From Microbacterium aoyamense (lineage in GTDB: Bacteria > Actinomycetota > Actinomycetes > Actinomycetales > Microbacteriaceae), in assembly GCF_023155855.1 (NCBI RefSeq), contig NZ_JAKNUT010000001.1, positions 1,286,120-1,350,119 of the forward strand: DNA of 64,000 nt, written 5' to 3'. Positions 1-8,959 of this stretch are shown in pieces (position 1 is the stretch's first letter; every line of letters begins with the position of its first letter). A program made the translations under genes and the position numbers. Below the pieces are notes generated by a model. That model searched no databases. It saw only the letters and a list, made by a program, of their open reading frames with translations, and was not told where the DNA came from.

Positions 1-1208
1 TCGACAATGCGCTCGACGAGATCCGCGCCCTCGCAGCGCGTGACGTCGCGTACGCGAAGGGCTTCGGCATCCACTCGTCGACGACGGACGCCGACAACGC
101 GGGGCTGCGGACGGAGGCGGTGGATGCCGCGGCCGCCGCCGAGGTCGTCGTGCTGTTCCTCGGCCTGCCGGCGCGCCTCGAGTCCGAGGGCTACGACCGC
201 GAGGACATCGATCTGCCGGCGGAGCAGCTCGCCCTGCTCGACGCCGTGCTCGAGGTGAACCCGAACGTCGTCGTCGTCGTCTCGAACGGCGGCGTCGTGG
301 CGCTGCCCTTCGCCGCTCGCGTCCCCGCGATCCTCGAGGGCTGGCTTCTCGGCCAGGCGGGCGGGGGCGCGATCGCCGACGTCCTCTACGGCGACGTGAA
401 CCCCTCCGCGAAGCTGACCGAGACGATCCCGCTGCGCCTCGAAGACACCCCTGCGTATCTCGACTTCCCGGGGGAGTTCTCGCACACGCGCTACGGCGAG
501 GGCCTGTTCGTCGGCTACCGCTGGTACGACGCGCGACGGATGGACGTCGCATTCCCGTTCGGGCATGGAATCTCCTACACGACGTTCGCGTACGGTGATG
601 CTTCTGCCGTACGTGGTGCCGACGGCGACATCGAGGTGACCGTCGAGGTCGCCAACACGGGCGACCGCGCAGGCCGAGAGATCGTGCAGGTCTACACGTC
701 GGTGCCGGGAGGGAGGGTGCAGCGTCCCGTGCGCGAGCTGAAGGCGTTCACCTCCGTCGAGCTCGCCGCCGGTGAGACTCGTCAGGTCAGCATGACCGTC
801 CGGCGCGACGACCTCGCATATTGGGACATCCGCTCGGACTCCTGGGTCGTCGAGGGCGGGACGTACGTCATCGACGTCGCGGCGTCGAGCCGCGACATCC
901 GCACCTCCGCCTCCGTCGACGTGGAGGGGGACGCCGTCACCCTGCCGCTGTCGAAGACGTCGTCGATCGGCGAGGTCATGGCGCACCCCGTCGTCGGCCC
1001 GATGGTGCAGGCGGCGATCGCGCAGATGATGGGGTCGATGGACGGCGCCGCCGCGATCATGCCCGAGGGCGTGGACGCCTCCAAGATGATGGAGTCGTTC
1101 CCGATCGGCCGGGCGGGCATGTTCGCCGCCGCGAGCGGCAGCCCCGGCGGTGTGAGCCCCGAGATGATCGACGGCCTGATCGCGATGGCGAACGCCCCGC
1201 AGGGCTGA
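1..1208 (+). CDS. Glycoside hydrolase family 3, C-terminal part (5' end outside window)
   Basis: The frame is open from the first bases, so the gene starts upstream of the window; about 400 residues are visible. The segment with VNPNVVVVVSNGGVV, then LEGWLLGQAGG and KLTETIPLRLEDTP, is the GH3 C-terminal alpha/beta sandwich domain. It is followed by GHGISYTTF and a fibronectin-III-like beta-sandwich domain of about 110 residues, the usual end of bacterial beta-glucosidases and beta-xylosidases. A further ~90-residue tail rich in Met, Ala and Gly follows the FnIII domain and is not typical. The catalytic nucleophile lies in the missing N-terminal barrel, so substrate cannot be judged. It converges on the alpha/beta hydrolase across a long inverted repeat. 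Family is certain; specificity is unknown. Confidence 0.9.
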   Translation, partial: DNALDEIRALAARDVAYAKGFGIHSSTTDADNAGLRTEAVDAAAAAEVVVLFLGLPARLESEGYDREDIDLPAEQLALLDAVLEVNPNVVVVVSNGGVVALPFAARVPAILEGWLLGQAGGGAIADVLYGDVNPSAKLTETIPLRLEDTPAYLDFPGEFSHTRYGEGLFVGYRWYDARRMDVAFPFGHGISYTTFAYGDASAVRGADGDIEVTVEVANTGDRAGREIVQVYTSVPGGRVQRPVRELKAFTSVELAAGETRQVSMTVRRDDLAYWDIRSDSWVVEGGTYVIDVAASSRDIRTSASVDVEGDAVTLPLSKTSSIGEVMAHPVVGPMVQAAIAQMMGSMDGAAAIMPEGVDASKMMESFPIGRAGMFAAASGSPGGVSPEMIDGLIAMANAPQG

Positions 1209-1227
1209 ACCCGGACGCGGCTTGCCG

Positions 1228-1300
1228 CCGCGAGAACTCATCTGCGTGGCGAGGACATCCCGATCACCGGTGTTCTCGTCCCGCGGATGGGTTCTCGCGG
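1228..1300. terminator. Long imperfect inverted repeat between convergent genes
   Basis: Arms 1228-1259 and 1269-1300 pair over about 26 of 32 positions with a 9-base loop; the outer ten pairs are perfect. It sits between the convergent stops at 1208 and 1311 and could end transcription from both sides. No T tract is visible. Confidence 0.55.
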
Positions 1301-1310
1301 TTCTGGAGGG

Positions 1311-2195
<885 letters not shown>

Positions 2196-2234
2196 CTAGA
2201 GCGCGGCATCCGGACCCGCCAGGGGTTGACGCGA

Positions 2235-2250
2235 AACGTCGCGCGACGTT
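2235..2250. promoter_or_regulatory. Perfect 16-bp palindrome upstream of the alpha/beta hydrolase gene
   Basis: AACGTCGC/GCGACGTT is perfectly self-complementary with no spacer. It abuts the galK stop codon and lies about 90 bases upstream of the hydrolase start. It could be an operator for an unknown regulator or part of a short galK terminator. Confidence 0.4.
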
Positions 2251-3419
2251 CACCCGTCGCGGTGAGCGCCCTGTGACGGCGTGACGGTGAAGACCGTCGG
2301 CGCGCGGAAGCCGGACGCCGCGAACACGGATGCCACGGCCGCGCGCACCTCGTCGACCCGGTCGTGGGGGACGAGGGCGATCGCCGCGCCGCCGAAACCA
2401 CCTCCTGTCATGCGCGCGCCGATCGCACCCGCGCCCAGAGCGGACTCGACGGCGGCGTCGAGTTCGAGGGTCGAGATCTCGAAGTCGTCGCGCATCGAGG
2501 CGTGCGACGCTGTCAGCAGGTCGCCGATGGATGCCGCGCCCTCCTCGGTCAGGGTGCGGACGGTATCGAGCACTCGCTGGTTCTCGGTGACGATGTGGCG
2601 CACACGCCGGAAGGTGACGTCGTCCAGCAGGTCCTGGGCGCGCGGCAGGTCGTCGATGCCGACGTCACGCAGCGCGGACACCCCGAGGACGGACGCTCCG
2701 TGCTCGCACGACGCGCGGCGCTCTCGGTAGCCGCCCGTCGCGTGGGCGTGCGTGACGTTCGTGTCGATCACGACGAGATCGAGACCGGCGTCGGCGAAGC
2801 CCAGGTCGATGACTCGCGCGTCGAGAGACCGGCAGTCGAGGAAGATCGCGGAGTCTGTGCGGCCGAGCATCGACGCCATCTGGTCCATGATGCCCGTAGG
2901 GGCGCCGACGGCCTCGTTCTCGGCCGTGCGACCCACCTGAGCGAGGGTGACGGGGTCGAGGCCGAGACCCCACGTGTCGTTCAGCGCCGATGCCGTCGCC
3001 CCTTCGATGGCCGCCGATGACGACAAGCCGGCGCCGACCGGCACATCGGAGGCGAAGGCGAGGTCGACACCGGAGACACCCGTCGCTCCCGTCCGCCGGA
3101 GCAGTGCCCACGCGACGCCCAGCGGGTAGCGCGCCCACTCCACGATCTCGTCGCGCCTGTCGGGGAAGACCTCATCGAGCTGCGCGAGCGGCAGCTCGAC
3201 CGGGTTCTCGTCGAAGGTCGAGATCACGCGGACGACGCCGTCGTCGCGGGAGCCGAGGGCCACCCGGGTGCGGTGCTCGATCGCGAAGGGCAGCACGAAG
3301 CCGTCGTTGTAGTCGGTGTGCTCGCCGATCAGGTTGGCGCGGCCGGGAGCCGACCAGGTGCCCGAAGGCTGGGTGCCGAAGGCGCCTGAGAAGAGGCGGG
3401 TCGCGGACGTGGGGACCAT
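2250..3419 (-). CDS. galK: Galactokinase
   Basis: Phosphorylates galactose at C1 with ATP, first step of the Leloir pathway. The 389-residue length is normal for the family. Signature motifs are visible: the galactokinase signature GRANLIGEHTDYNDG (residues 27-41), the GHMP ATP loop GAGLSSSAA, and the C-terminal GGFGGAAIAL. The ATG at 3417-3419 overlaps the last base of the galT stop (TGATG), so translation is coupled and a longer open frame upstream can be ignored. It forms a galT-galK pair, probably under the twin operators before galT. With two GH35 enzymes nearby it would process released galactose. No galE is visible in the window. Confidence 0.97.
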   Translation of the reverse strand: MVPTSATRLFSGAFGTQPSGTWSAPGRANLIGEHTDYNDGFVLPFAIEHRTRVALGSRDDGVVRVISTFDENPVELPLAQLDEVFPDRRDEIVEWARYPLGVAWALLRRTGATGVSGVDLAFASDVPVGAGLSSSAAIEGATASALNDTWGLGLDPVTLAQVGRTAENEAVGAPTGIMDQMASMLGRTDSAIFLDCRSLDARVIDLGFADAGLDLVVIDTNVTHAHATGGYRERRASCEHGASVLGVSALRDVGIDDLPRAQDLLDDVTFRRVRHIVTENQRVLDTVRTLTEEGAASIGDLLTASHASMRDDFEISTLELDAAVESALGAGAIGARMTGGGFGGAAIALVPHDRVDEVRAAVASVFAASGFRAPTVFTVTPSQGAHRDG

Positions 3420-4555
3420 CACTGCACCTCCGGAACCCGCGCGACGGCGTCGCGCAGTCTCTCGGCTGCGGCTTCGGGCAGCACATCGCCGATCCACGCG
3501 CCCATCGCCGCTTCGGACCCGGCGAGGTACTTCAGGCGATCGACGGCGCGCCGGGGGGACGTGATCTGCAGATTGAGGCGCACCGCGTCGCGGCCGCCGT
3601 CCGCGGGCGCCTGATGCCATGCGGCGATGTAGGGGGTGGGGGTCTCGTACAGTGCGTCGACGCCGCGGAGCAGGCGGAGGTAGAAGGGAGCGAGCTCGTC
3701 GCGCTCGGCGTCCGTCGTCTCGGCGAGGTCGGCGACGTGCCGGTGCGGCAGCACATGCACTTCGAGGGGCCAACGGGCGGCGAACGGCACGAAGGCGGTC
3801 CAGTGCTCGCCCTGGAGGATGACGCGCTCGGACGCGCTCTCGGACTCCAGGATCCGCGCGAAGAGGTCGGGGCCTTCGCGATCGATCGACGCGAGCAGCG
3901 AGGTCGTTCGCGGAGTCACGTAGGGGTAGGCGTAGATCTGGCCGTGCGGGTGGGCGAGCGTGACGCCGATGGCCTCGCCGCGATTCTCGAACGGGAAGAC
4001 CTGCGCGACGCCGGGCAGCGCCGACAGCGCAGCGGTGCGATCGGCCCACGCTTCGATCACCGTGCGGGCACGTGTCGGGGTGAGGGTGCCGAACGACCCG
4101 GAGTGCTCGGGGCTGAAGCACACGACCTCGCACCGGCCGACCGACGGCAGGGTGCGGTCGAGCCCCGGGGCATCGAGGTCATCGGAGCCGCCGAGCGCGG
4201 GGCCGAACGACGGGGACTTGTTCTCGAACACCGCGACGTCGTAGAGCGACGGGATCTCGGAGGGGTTGCCGGGCGACTGCGGTGCGAGCGGATCCAGCTC
4301 GGCCGGCGGCAGGAAGGCGCGGTTCTGCCGGGCGGCGGCGATCGAGACCCAGTCCCCGGTGAGGACGTCGCGACGCATCGACGCTGTCTCGGGTCGAGGG
4401 TCGAGCAGGCGGGCGTCGATCGAACGCTCCGGCGGCAGGGTGGTTCCCGGGTCGTCGTAGTAGATCAGCTCGCGGCCGTCGGCCAGGCTCGTCGAGCGCT
4501 TCACGACCCCCGCGCCGAGCGTCTCGGGCGTGCCGTACTCAGGAAGATCACGCAT
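3419..4555 (-). CDS. galT: Galactose-1-phosphate uridylyltransferase
   Basis: Exchanges UMP between UDP-glucose and galactose-1-phosphate. The 378-residue product has the HIT-like active-site motif HPHGQIY with the nucleophilic histidine, and the downstream PLEVHVLPHRHVADL segment of the zinc/iron-binding C-terminal half. I chose ATG 4553-4555 because it begins immediately beside the promoter-proximal operator; a GTG two codons upstream is possible, while a much longer frame would run through the operators and the divergent regulator. The 5' leader is short, about 10 bases if the TACCGT element at 4568-4573 is the -10. It is first gene of galTK. Confidence 0.96.
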   Translation of the reverse strand: MRDLPEYGTPETLGAGVVKRSTSLADGRELIYYDDPGTTLPPERSIDARLLDPRPETASMRRDVLTGDWVSIAAARQNRAFLPPAELDPLAPQSPGNPSEIPSLYDVAVFENKSPSFGPALGGSDDLDAPGLDRTLPSVGRCEVVCFSPEHSGSFGTLTPTRARTVIEAWADRTAALSALPGVAQVFPFENRGEAIGVTLAHPHGQIYAYPYVTPRTTSLLASIDREGPDLFARILESESASERVILQGEHWTAFVPFAARWPLEVHVLPHRHVADLAETTDAERDELAPFYLRLLRGVDALYETPTPYIAAWHQAPADGGRDAVRLNLQITSPRRAVDRLKYLAGSEAAMGAWIGDVLPEAAAERLRDAVARVPEVQ

Positions 4556-4568
4556 GTTCACGTCAACA
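4555..4568. promoter_or_regulatory. Operator 1 of the galT/LacI intergenic region
   Basis: TGTTCACGTCAACA is a near-perfect 14-bp dyad (12 of 14 positions) centred on ACGT. It overlaps the galT start codon, so bound regulator would block initiation. It pairs with operator 2, 31 bp away. Confidence 0.6.
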
Positions 4569-4597
4569 CGGTAGCAATCGAGCCGTGGTAACGTCAA
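4568..4597 (-). promoter_or_regulatory. Probable galT promoter
   Basis: On the minus strand TTGACG (4592-4597) is followed after 18 bases by TACCGT (4568-4573). The -35 element lies inside operator 2 and the start region lies inside operator 1, which suits LacI-type repression. Confidence 0.5.
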
Positions 4598-4599
4598 CA
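4586..4599. promoter_or_regulatory. Operator 2 of the galT/LacI intergenic region
   Basis: TGGTAACGTCAACA is a second copy of the same dyad, with the shared half ACGTCAACA; its start is 31 bp (three helical turns) from operator 1. It lies just upstream of the LacI gene, consistent with autoregulation and looping. Confidence 0.55.
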
Positions 4600-4626
4600 T
4601 GCCTGAGTTGTGCACGGGAGGTGCGG

Positions 4627-5682
4627 GTGGACGACGACATCGCGGCGCTGCTGCGGCTCGAAGCCGAAGAGGAGCGGAAGCGGAGCGGCGCCCCACGCGG
4701 TCGGCGCGCAGCCGATTCTTCGCGGCGGGTGTCGATGGCGGATGTCGCGGCGCGAGCCGGCGTGTCGGGCCAGACCGTCTCGCGGGTCGTCAACGACAGC
4801 CCGCGCGTCGATCCGGCGACGCGCGCACGCGTCGAAGCTGCGATGCTCGACCTCGGCTACCGCCCGCACCGCGCCGCTCGCGCCCTGAGGACGGGCCGCA
4901 GTCAGACGATCGGGCTGGTCGTGTCGACGCTCGCGACGGTCGGCAACTTCCGGATGCTGCAGGCCGTCGCCGACGCGGCGGCGGCGCGTGGCTACGCGCT
5001 CACCGTGGTCACCGCGACCGGTCCGGGTTCGGTCGCCGACGCGTTCGAGCGACTGCGCGAGCAGGGCGTCGACGGCGCGATCGTCCTCAACGAGGCGACG
5101 GCGATCGCTCGGGACGCCGCGGCCCCTGCGGGACTGCGCCTCGTCGTGGTCGACTCGTCCGCCGATGACCGCTTCGGCGTCGTCGGATCCGATCACGAGG
5201 GCGGCGCCTTCGCGGCGACGCGGCATCTTCTCGCGGCCGGCCATCAGATGGTGTGGCACATCGCGGGACCCGAAGACTCCTTCGCGGCGGCGGCGCGGGA
5301 GCGCGGCTGGCGCGCGGCACTCGCGGGCCGCGCGACGCCCGACCCGATCCGCGGCGACTGGACCGCGGCATCCGGACACTCGGCCGGACTCGCCCTGCCC
5401 GCCGACGTCACCGCTGTCTTCTGCGCCAACGATCAGATGGCCCTCGGAGCCATGCGCGCGCTCGCCGACACGGGCAGGCGCATCCCCGACGATGTCGCGG
5501 TCGTGGGCTTCGACGACGTCGCCGACGCGGCGGACTTCCGGCCGCCGCTCACGACCGTCCGTCAGGACTTCGACGCGCTGGGGGAGCGGGCGGTGACCGC
5601 CCTCGTCGGGTCGATCGGCGGCGCAGCGCCCGTCGCCGAGATCGTGCCGACGCGCCTCATCGTGCGCGAGAGCGCGCCCTGA
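4627..5682 (+). CDS. LacI-family transcriptional regulator, probable galactose/galactoside repressor
   Basis: A 351-residue protein with a LacI helix-turn-helix at about residues 37-60 (MADVAARAGVSGQTVSRVVN), preceded by an unusual ~35-residue charged extension, and a periplasmic-binding-like effector domain ending in GFDDVADAADFRPPLTTVRQ. The recognition pair after GVS is Gly-Gln, similar to Tyr-Gln of E. coli LacI and unlike the three other regulators here. I chose GTG 4627 because GGAGG at 4617-4621 is ideally spaced; an earlier in-frame GTG at 4585 would start inside operator 2. Divergent from galT with shared operators, so control of galTK and itself is the simplest role. The ligand is inferred from context. 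Confidence 0.9.
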   Translation: MDDDIAALLRLEAEEERKRSGAPRGRRAADSSRRVSMADVAARAGVSGQTVSRVVNDSPRVDPATRARVEAAMLDLGYRPHRAARALRTGRSQTIGLVVSTLATVGNFRMLQAVADAAAARGYALTVVTATGPGSVADAFERLREQGVDGAIVLNEATAIARDAAAPAGLRLVVVDSSADDRFGVVGSDHEGGAFAATRHLLAAGHQMVWHIAGPEDSFAAAARERGWRAALAGRATPDPIRGDWTAASGHSAGLALPADVTAVFCANDQMALGAMRALADTGRRIPDDVAVVGFDDVADAADFRPPLTTVRQDFDALGERAVTALVGSIGGAAPVAEIVPTRLIVRESAP

Positions 5683-5688
5683 CACCGC

Positions 5689-5764
5689 GAATCAACACGA
5701 TCTTCACGATTCGACGCGTTCCGCGCGGGAGCAGCGAGTGCTCTTGTGAAGATCAGGTTGATTC
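5689..5764. repeat. Long-stem, large-loop inverted repeat between convergent genes
   Basis: Arms 5689-5707 and 5746-5764 pair at 17 of 19 positions around a 38-base loop that holds a nested GAGCA/TGCTC hairpin. It covers the stop of the GH35 gene and follows the LacI stop, so it may act as a two-way terminator. It resembles the repeats at 38495 and 40272 in architecture and loop motif. Confidence 0.6.
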
Positions 5765-7981
5765 GGTGATCGCCCGCCAGGGTCCGCGCGACACGACGCG
5801 CACGGCGTCGAGTGCGAGGAGCGCGTCGACGGATGCCACGCGCCGCGCAGCGGCGGACTCGGGCACCCAGATGGTCGAGCCTGCGGCGAGGGGGAGGAGG
5901 TGCAGCGTCAGCTCGCCGGCGTGCAGGCAGAGGTCGAGGATGCTCGCGGTCCACACCGAACCGTCCCAGAAGCGGTCATCGACCGTCGCGCCGGCCAGTC
6001 GCAGTTCGCCGACGTCGCCCGCCCAGTCGATCTCGAGCACGGCGTCGTGTCGGGGGTCGCTCGCCCACCGGGGAAGTTCGAGCCCGAAGACCGCCGCATG
6101 CCGGTCGAACGCTTCGGGCGACGGAGCCGAGTGCCGTTGCCCGGCGAAGCCGTAGTCCACGGGCGGGTCCTGTGCGGGCGTGAGCGCCGTGACCGCGACG
6201 TCCGCGCGCAGGGCGGGCACGCCCCGCGGTGCCGCCCGCAGCGTCATCCACGAGCGGGTCGTGGGGTCGTAGCGCTCGACCAGGGGTTCATCGTCGTCCG
6301 ACCGCACGAAAAGGTCGGCATCGTCCCACATGAGTTGGGCGTCGGTGCGGTACAGGGTGCGTTCCGCGCCGGGGCGCACCCAGATGCGCCGCGCGTCGGT
6401 CGAGGCGAGCACGAGCACGGGCACGTCGTCGATGGCACCCGGCTCGACGATCCGCGCAGGATCTTCGCCGATCGCGAGCTCGACCGGGATGCCGTCGTCC
6501 GCGACGAGGACGAGGGTCGGGCCCGGGAGAAGGGTGAGGGCGGATGCCGTCGCCCATCGCACGGCGGACTCGCCCACGCGAAGTCCGAAGGGCCACCGCG
6601 CGAGCGTCCCGGACGGGACGTCGACCGGTCGGTCGGGGAACACGAGATCGGAGCCGATCCGGACCCGCGTCGGTGCCGATCGCCCGAGCGGCTCGTGCGG
6701 CTGGTGCGTGTTGACGAAGACGAAGCCGGATGCTCCATCCGACCGCACGGCCCACCGCAGCGTCTCGCTGTCGTGCACGCTATGCGGGAGCACGTCGGGA
6801 AGGGCGGACGGCAAATCGGCCAGTGGCGCGCCGAAGGCGTCGAGGAAGGCGTGCTGCCCTCGGAGCACAGCCGCGCTCTCTCTCAGATCGCCCGCCTGTC
6901 CGATCGGAGCATGGAAGTCGTAGGACAGTCGCGTCATGTCGTTCGGGTAGCCCGTCGCGTGCGACTCCTCGAGTCCGGAGCCGGGATTCGTCCCACCCGC
7001 GTACATGTAGTAGCCCTGCCACATCGAGCCGTTGCCGATCTTCGTGTGAGCGACGGCGGCGACATCCGCGCCGACCGGCCAGGGGCGTCGGTGATAGGCC
7101 GTCGCCATCCCGCCCGCGAGCTCGCAGGTCGCAGGCGGGAAGGCGGAGGGCGAGGCATCCATCGTCGTCTCGCCGAACCCCTGCGTCGCACGCACGTCGG
7201 CGCCCACCCCGGGGTCGTCCCACACGTGGCTGAAGAAGTAGTGCTGACGGAAGGTGTCGTCCCACGGGGCTTCGGGCTCGGTCCAGAAGCCGTCGCCGTA
7301 CCCACCGTAGAGCGGGAAGACCTCGCCATCGGGAAGCTGCGCCCCGCCCCATGCGGTCGCTGTCCACAGGGGCGCGGCGATCCCGGCCTCGCTGGCGAGC
7401 CGCTTGAGTGTCACGAGATGTTCGGGACGGTCGTAGAGCTCGTTCTCGAGCTGGATGGCGATGATCGGCCCGCCGGGTCGTGCGCGCCCGTCGAGAGCTT
7501 CGGCGAGCTGGCCGAACCACTCGGCGACGAGCGCGAGATACGCGGGGTCGTCGGTGCGATGTGCGACCGTCGCCTGCTGCACCCAGTCGGGAAAGCCACC
7601 GTTGCGCGCTTCGCCGTGCGCCCACGGCCCGATGCGGAGCGCGACATCGAGTCCGGCCCCCGCGCATTCGTCGACGAACGCCCCGACATCGAGTGCTCCG
7701 TCGAATCGCGGCTCGCCGCGGAGCGGCACGTGGTGCAGCCAGAACACGTAGGTAGACGCGACCGTGATGCCGCCGGCGCGGAGCTGTCTCGCGCGCTCGC
7801 CCCAGCGCGCCCGGGGGATGCGGCTGTAGTGCAGTTCGCCCGAGATCGGAATCCACGGCACGCCGCCTCGCAGGATCGCGCGGTCGGTGACCACGAGGTC
7901 ACGAGCCGACTCGTGCGGCGCGGGCATCGGTGCGAAGGCGGGCGCGGCATCCCACGCTCTCGGTGTGATCGTGACGTCCAT
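5753..7981 (-). CDS. Glycoside hydrolase family 35 (beta-galactosidase type), large form
   Basis: A 742-residue GH35 enzyme without signal peptide. The barrel begins near residue 35 with GVPWIPISGELHYSRIPRARW; the acid/base glutamate is in AIQLENELYD and the probable nucleophile in PPATCELAGG, followed by YYMYAGGTNPGS. The long C-terminal part should hold beta-sandwich domains; it is more divergent than in the 581-residue GH35 encoded upstream. Its ATG directly abuts the stop of the serine hydrolase gene, so it is the third gene of the GH35-hydrolase-GH35 operon. It may act on beta-galactosides or beta-linked arabinose or other pyranosides in short oligosaccharides. Family assignment is firm; the substrate is inferred. 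Confidence 0.9.
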   Translation of the reverse strand: MDVTITPRAWDAAPAFAPMPAPHESARDLVVTDRAILRGGVPWIPISGELHYSRIPRARWGERARQLRAGGITVASTYVFWLHHVPLRGEPRFDGALDVGAFVDECAGAGLDVALRIGPWAHGEARNGGFPDWVQQATVAHRTDDPAYLALVAEWFGQLAEALDGRARPGGPIIAIQLENELYDRPEHLVTLKRLASEAGIAAPLWTATAWGGAQLPDGEVFPLYGGYGDGFWTEPEAPWDDTFRQHYFFSHVWDDPGVGADVRATQGFGETTMDASPSAFPPATCELAGGMATAYHRRPWPVGADVAAVAHTKIGNGSMWQGYYMYAGGTNPGSGLEESHATGYPNDMTRLSYDFHAPIGQAGDLRESAAVLRGQHAFLDAFGAPLADLPSALPDVLPHSVHDSETLRWAVRSDGASGFVFVNTHQPHEPLGRSAPTRVRIGSDLVFPDRPVDVPSGTLARWPFGLRVGESAVRWATASALTLLPGPTLVLVADDGIPVELAIGEDPARIVEPGAIDDVPVLVLASTDARRIWVRPGAERTLYRTDAQLMWDDADLFVRSDDDEPLVERYDPTTRSWMTLRAAPRGVPALRADVAVTALTPAQDPPVDYGFAGQRHSAPSPEAFDRHAAVFGLELPRWASDPRHDAVLEIDWAGDVGELRLAGATVDDRFWDGSVWTASILDLCLHAGELTLHLLPLAAGSTIWVPESAAARRVASVDALLALDAVRVVSRGPWRAITEST

Positions 7982-8959
7982 CTACAGCCCCGCGACGACG
8001 GCGTTGTCGAGCAGGTCGGTGTCGACGTCGGGCGTGGCGAGGTTCGTCAGCAGGATGTACGCGAGACCGGCTGACGGGTGGATCGCGAACTGCGCGCCGG
8101 ACCAGCCGCCGTGGCCGTACGTGTCTCGGTCGATGAGGCCCGGCGCGCGCGTGCGCAGGTTCCAGGTGAAGCCCCAGTCCTGACCGCGCTCGGCGGGGTA
8201 TGGCTCGAGGCGCGGTATGTCGCCCGTCAATGGTCGGAGCATCATCGCGTGCGTCGCGGGCTGCACGATCTCGCCCGCGTCGCGCAGAAGCGCCGCGCCG
8301 ATCGCGAGCAGATCGCCCGCGCGGCCGATGAGTCCGGCGCCCGGGCTGCGGAGTGCGACGAAGCGGTCGATGTCGAGTCCTGCGTCGGCGGCGCCGACGA
8401 CGACGTGCGGATCGGATGCCTCGTCGAGTGTGAGTCCGTCGGCGCCGAGCGCCGCGGCCCACTCCGCGATGTCGTCGGCCCAATAGCGCCCTGTCGCGTG
8501 GGCGGTGAGAGCCGCCATGCCCTCGAACGCGAGGGTCGAGTAGCGCGACATCGTGCCCGCACGGAAGTCCCGCCCCGCGGCGAGCAGGTCATCGCGCTGC
8601 GGCGTCGCGCTGTCGAGCGCAGGCTCGGCGATGCCCGACGTGTGACTCGCGAGATGCCACAGTCTGACGGTGTCGTCGCGGTCCGCGCCGAAGCCGGGCA
8701 GCGCCGCCGACAAGGGGGTCTCGGGGTTCAGCAGACCGCGCTCGATCGCCCGCGCGGCGGTGAGACCGGTGAGCGGCTTGGTCACCGAGAAGAGCCGGAA
8801 GTGATCGTCGATCTTCGCCACGCGGCCGTCGGTCGCGCCGAACGCATCGAGTGCGACGACGCCGTCCGCTGTCGCGATGCCCAGCACAGCAGTCGGGAGA
8901 TCCCCGTCCGCGACGATGCGGCGCGCCCAGTCGAAGGCGTGCGAGAAGCGGTCGGTCAT
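7982..8959 (-). CDS. Serine hydrolase of the class C beta-lactamase/esterase family
   Basis: A 325-residue cytoplasmic protein with the SxxK motif SVTK (Ser58, Lys61), a Tyr-Ser motif in SRYSTLAFEG, the preceding HTSG, and the C-terminal HGGWSGAQF that replaces the KTG triad. These mark the beta-lactamase-related family that includes esterases such as EstB and D-aminopeptidases. ATG 8959 has better spacing to GAGGTGG than the ATG at 8962; either overlaps the stop of the upstream GH35 gene. Lying between two coupled GH35 genes and lacking a signal peptide, it is more likely a carbohydrate or acyl esterase that removes side groups than a drug-resistance enzyme. Confidence 0.87.
   Translation of the reverse strand: MTDRFSHAFDWARRIVADGDLPTAVLGIATADGVVALDAFGATDGRVAKIDDHFRLFSVTKPLTGLTAARAIERGLLNPETPLSAALPGFGADRDDTVRLWHLASHTSGIAEPALDSATPQRDDLLAAGRDFRAGTMSRYSTLAFEGMAALTAHATGRYWADDIAEWAAALGADGLTLDEASDPHVVVGAADAGLDIDRFVALRSPGAGLIGRAGDLLAIGAALLRDAGEIVQPATHAMMLRPLTGDIPRLEPYPAERGQDWGFTWNLRTRAPGLIDRDTYGHGGWSGAQFAIHPSAGLAYILLTNLATPDVDTDLLDNAVVAGL

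Noticed and set aside
3420..4133. N-terminal extension of galactokinase
   Set aside because: The open frame runs into galT, but the TGATG overlap and the family N-terminus place the start at 3419.
5900..8074. Plus-strand open frame of 724 codons
   Set aside because: Antisense shadow of the GH35 gene; no plausible start signals or motifs.
7982..8959. Beta-lactam resistance gene
   Set aside because: It has the SxxK fold but lacks a signal peptide and lies in a glycosidase operon; an esterase role is more likely.
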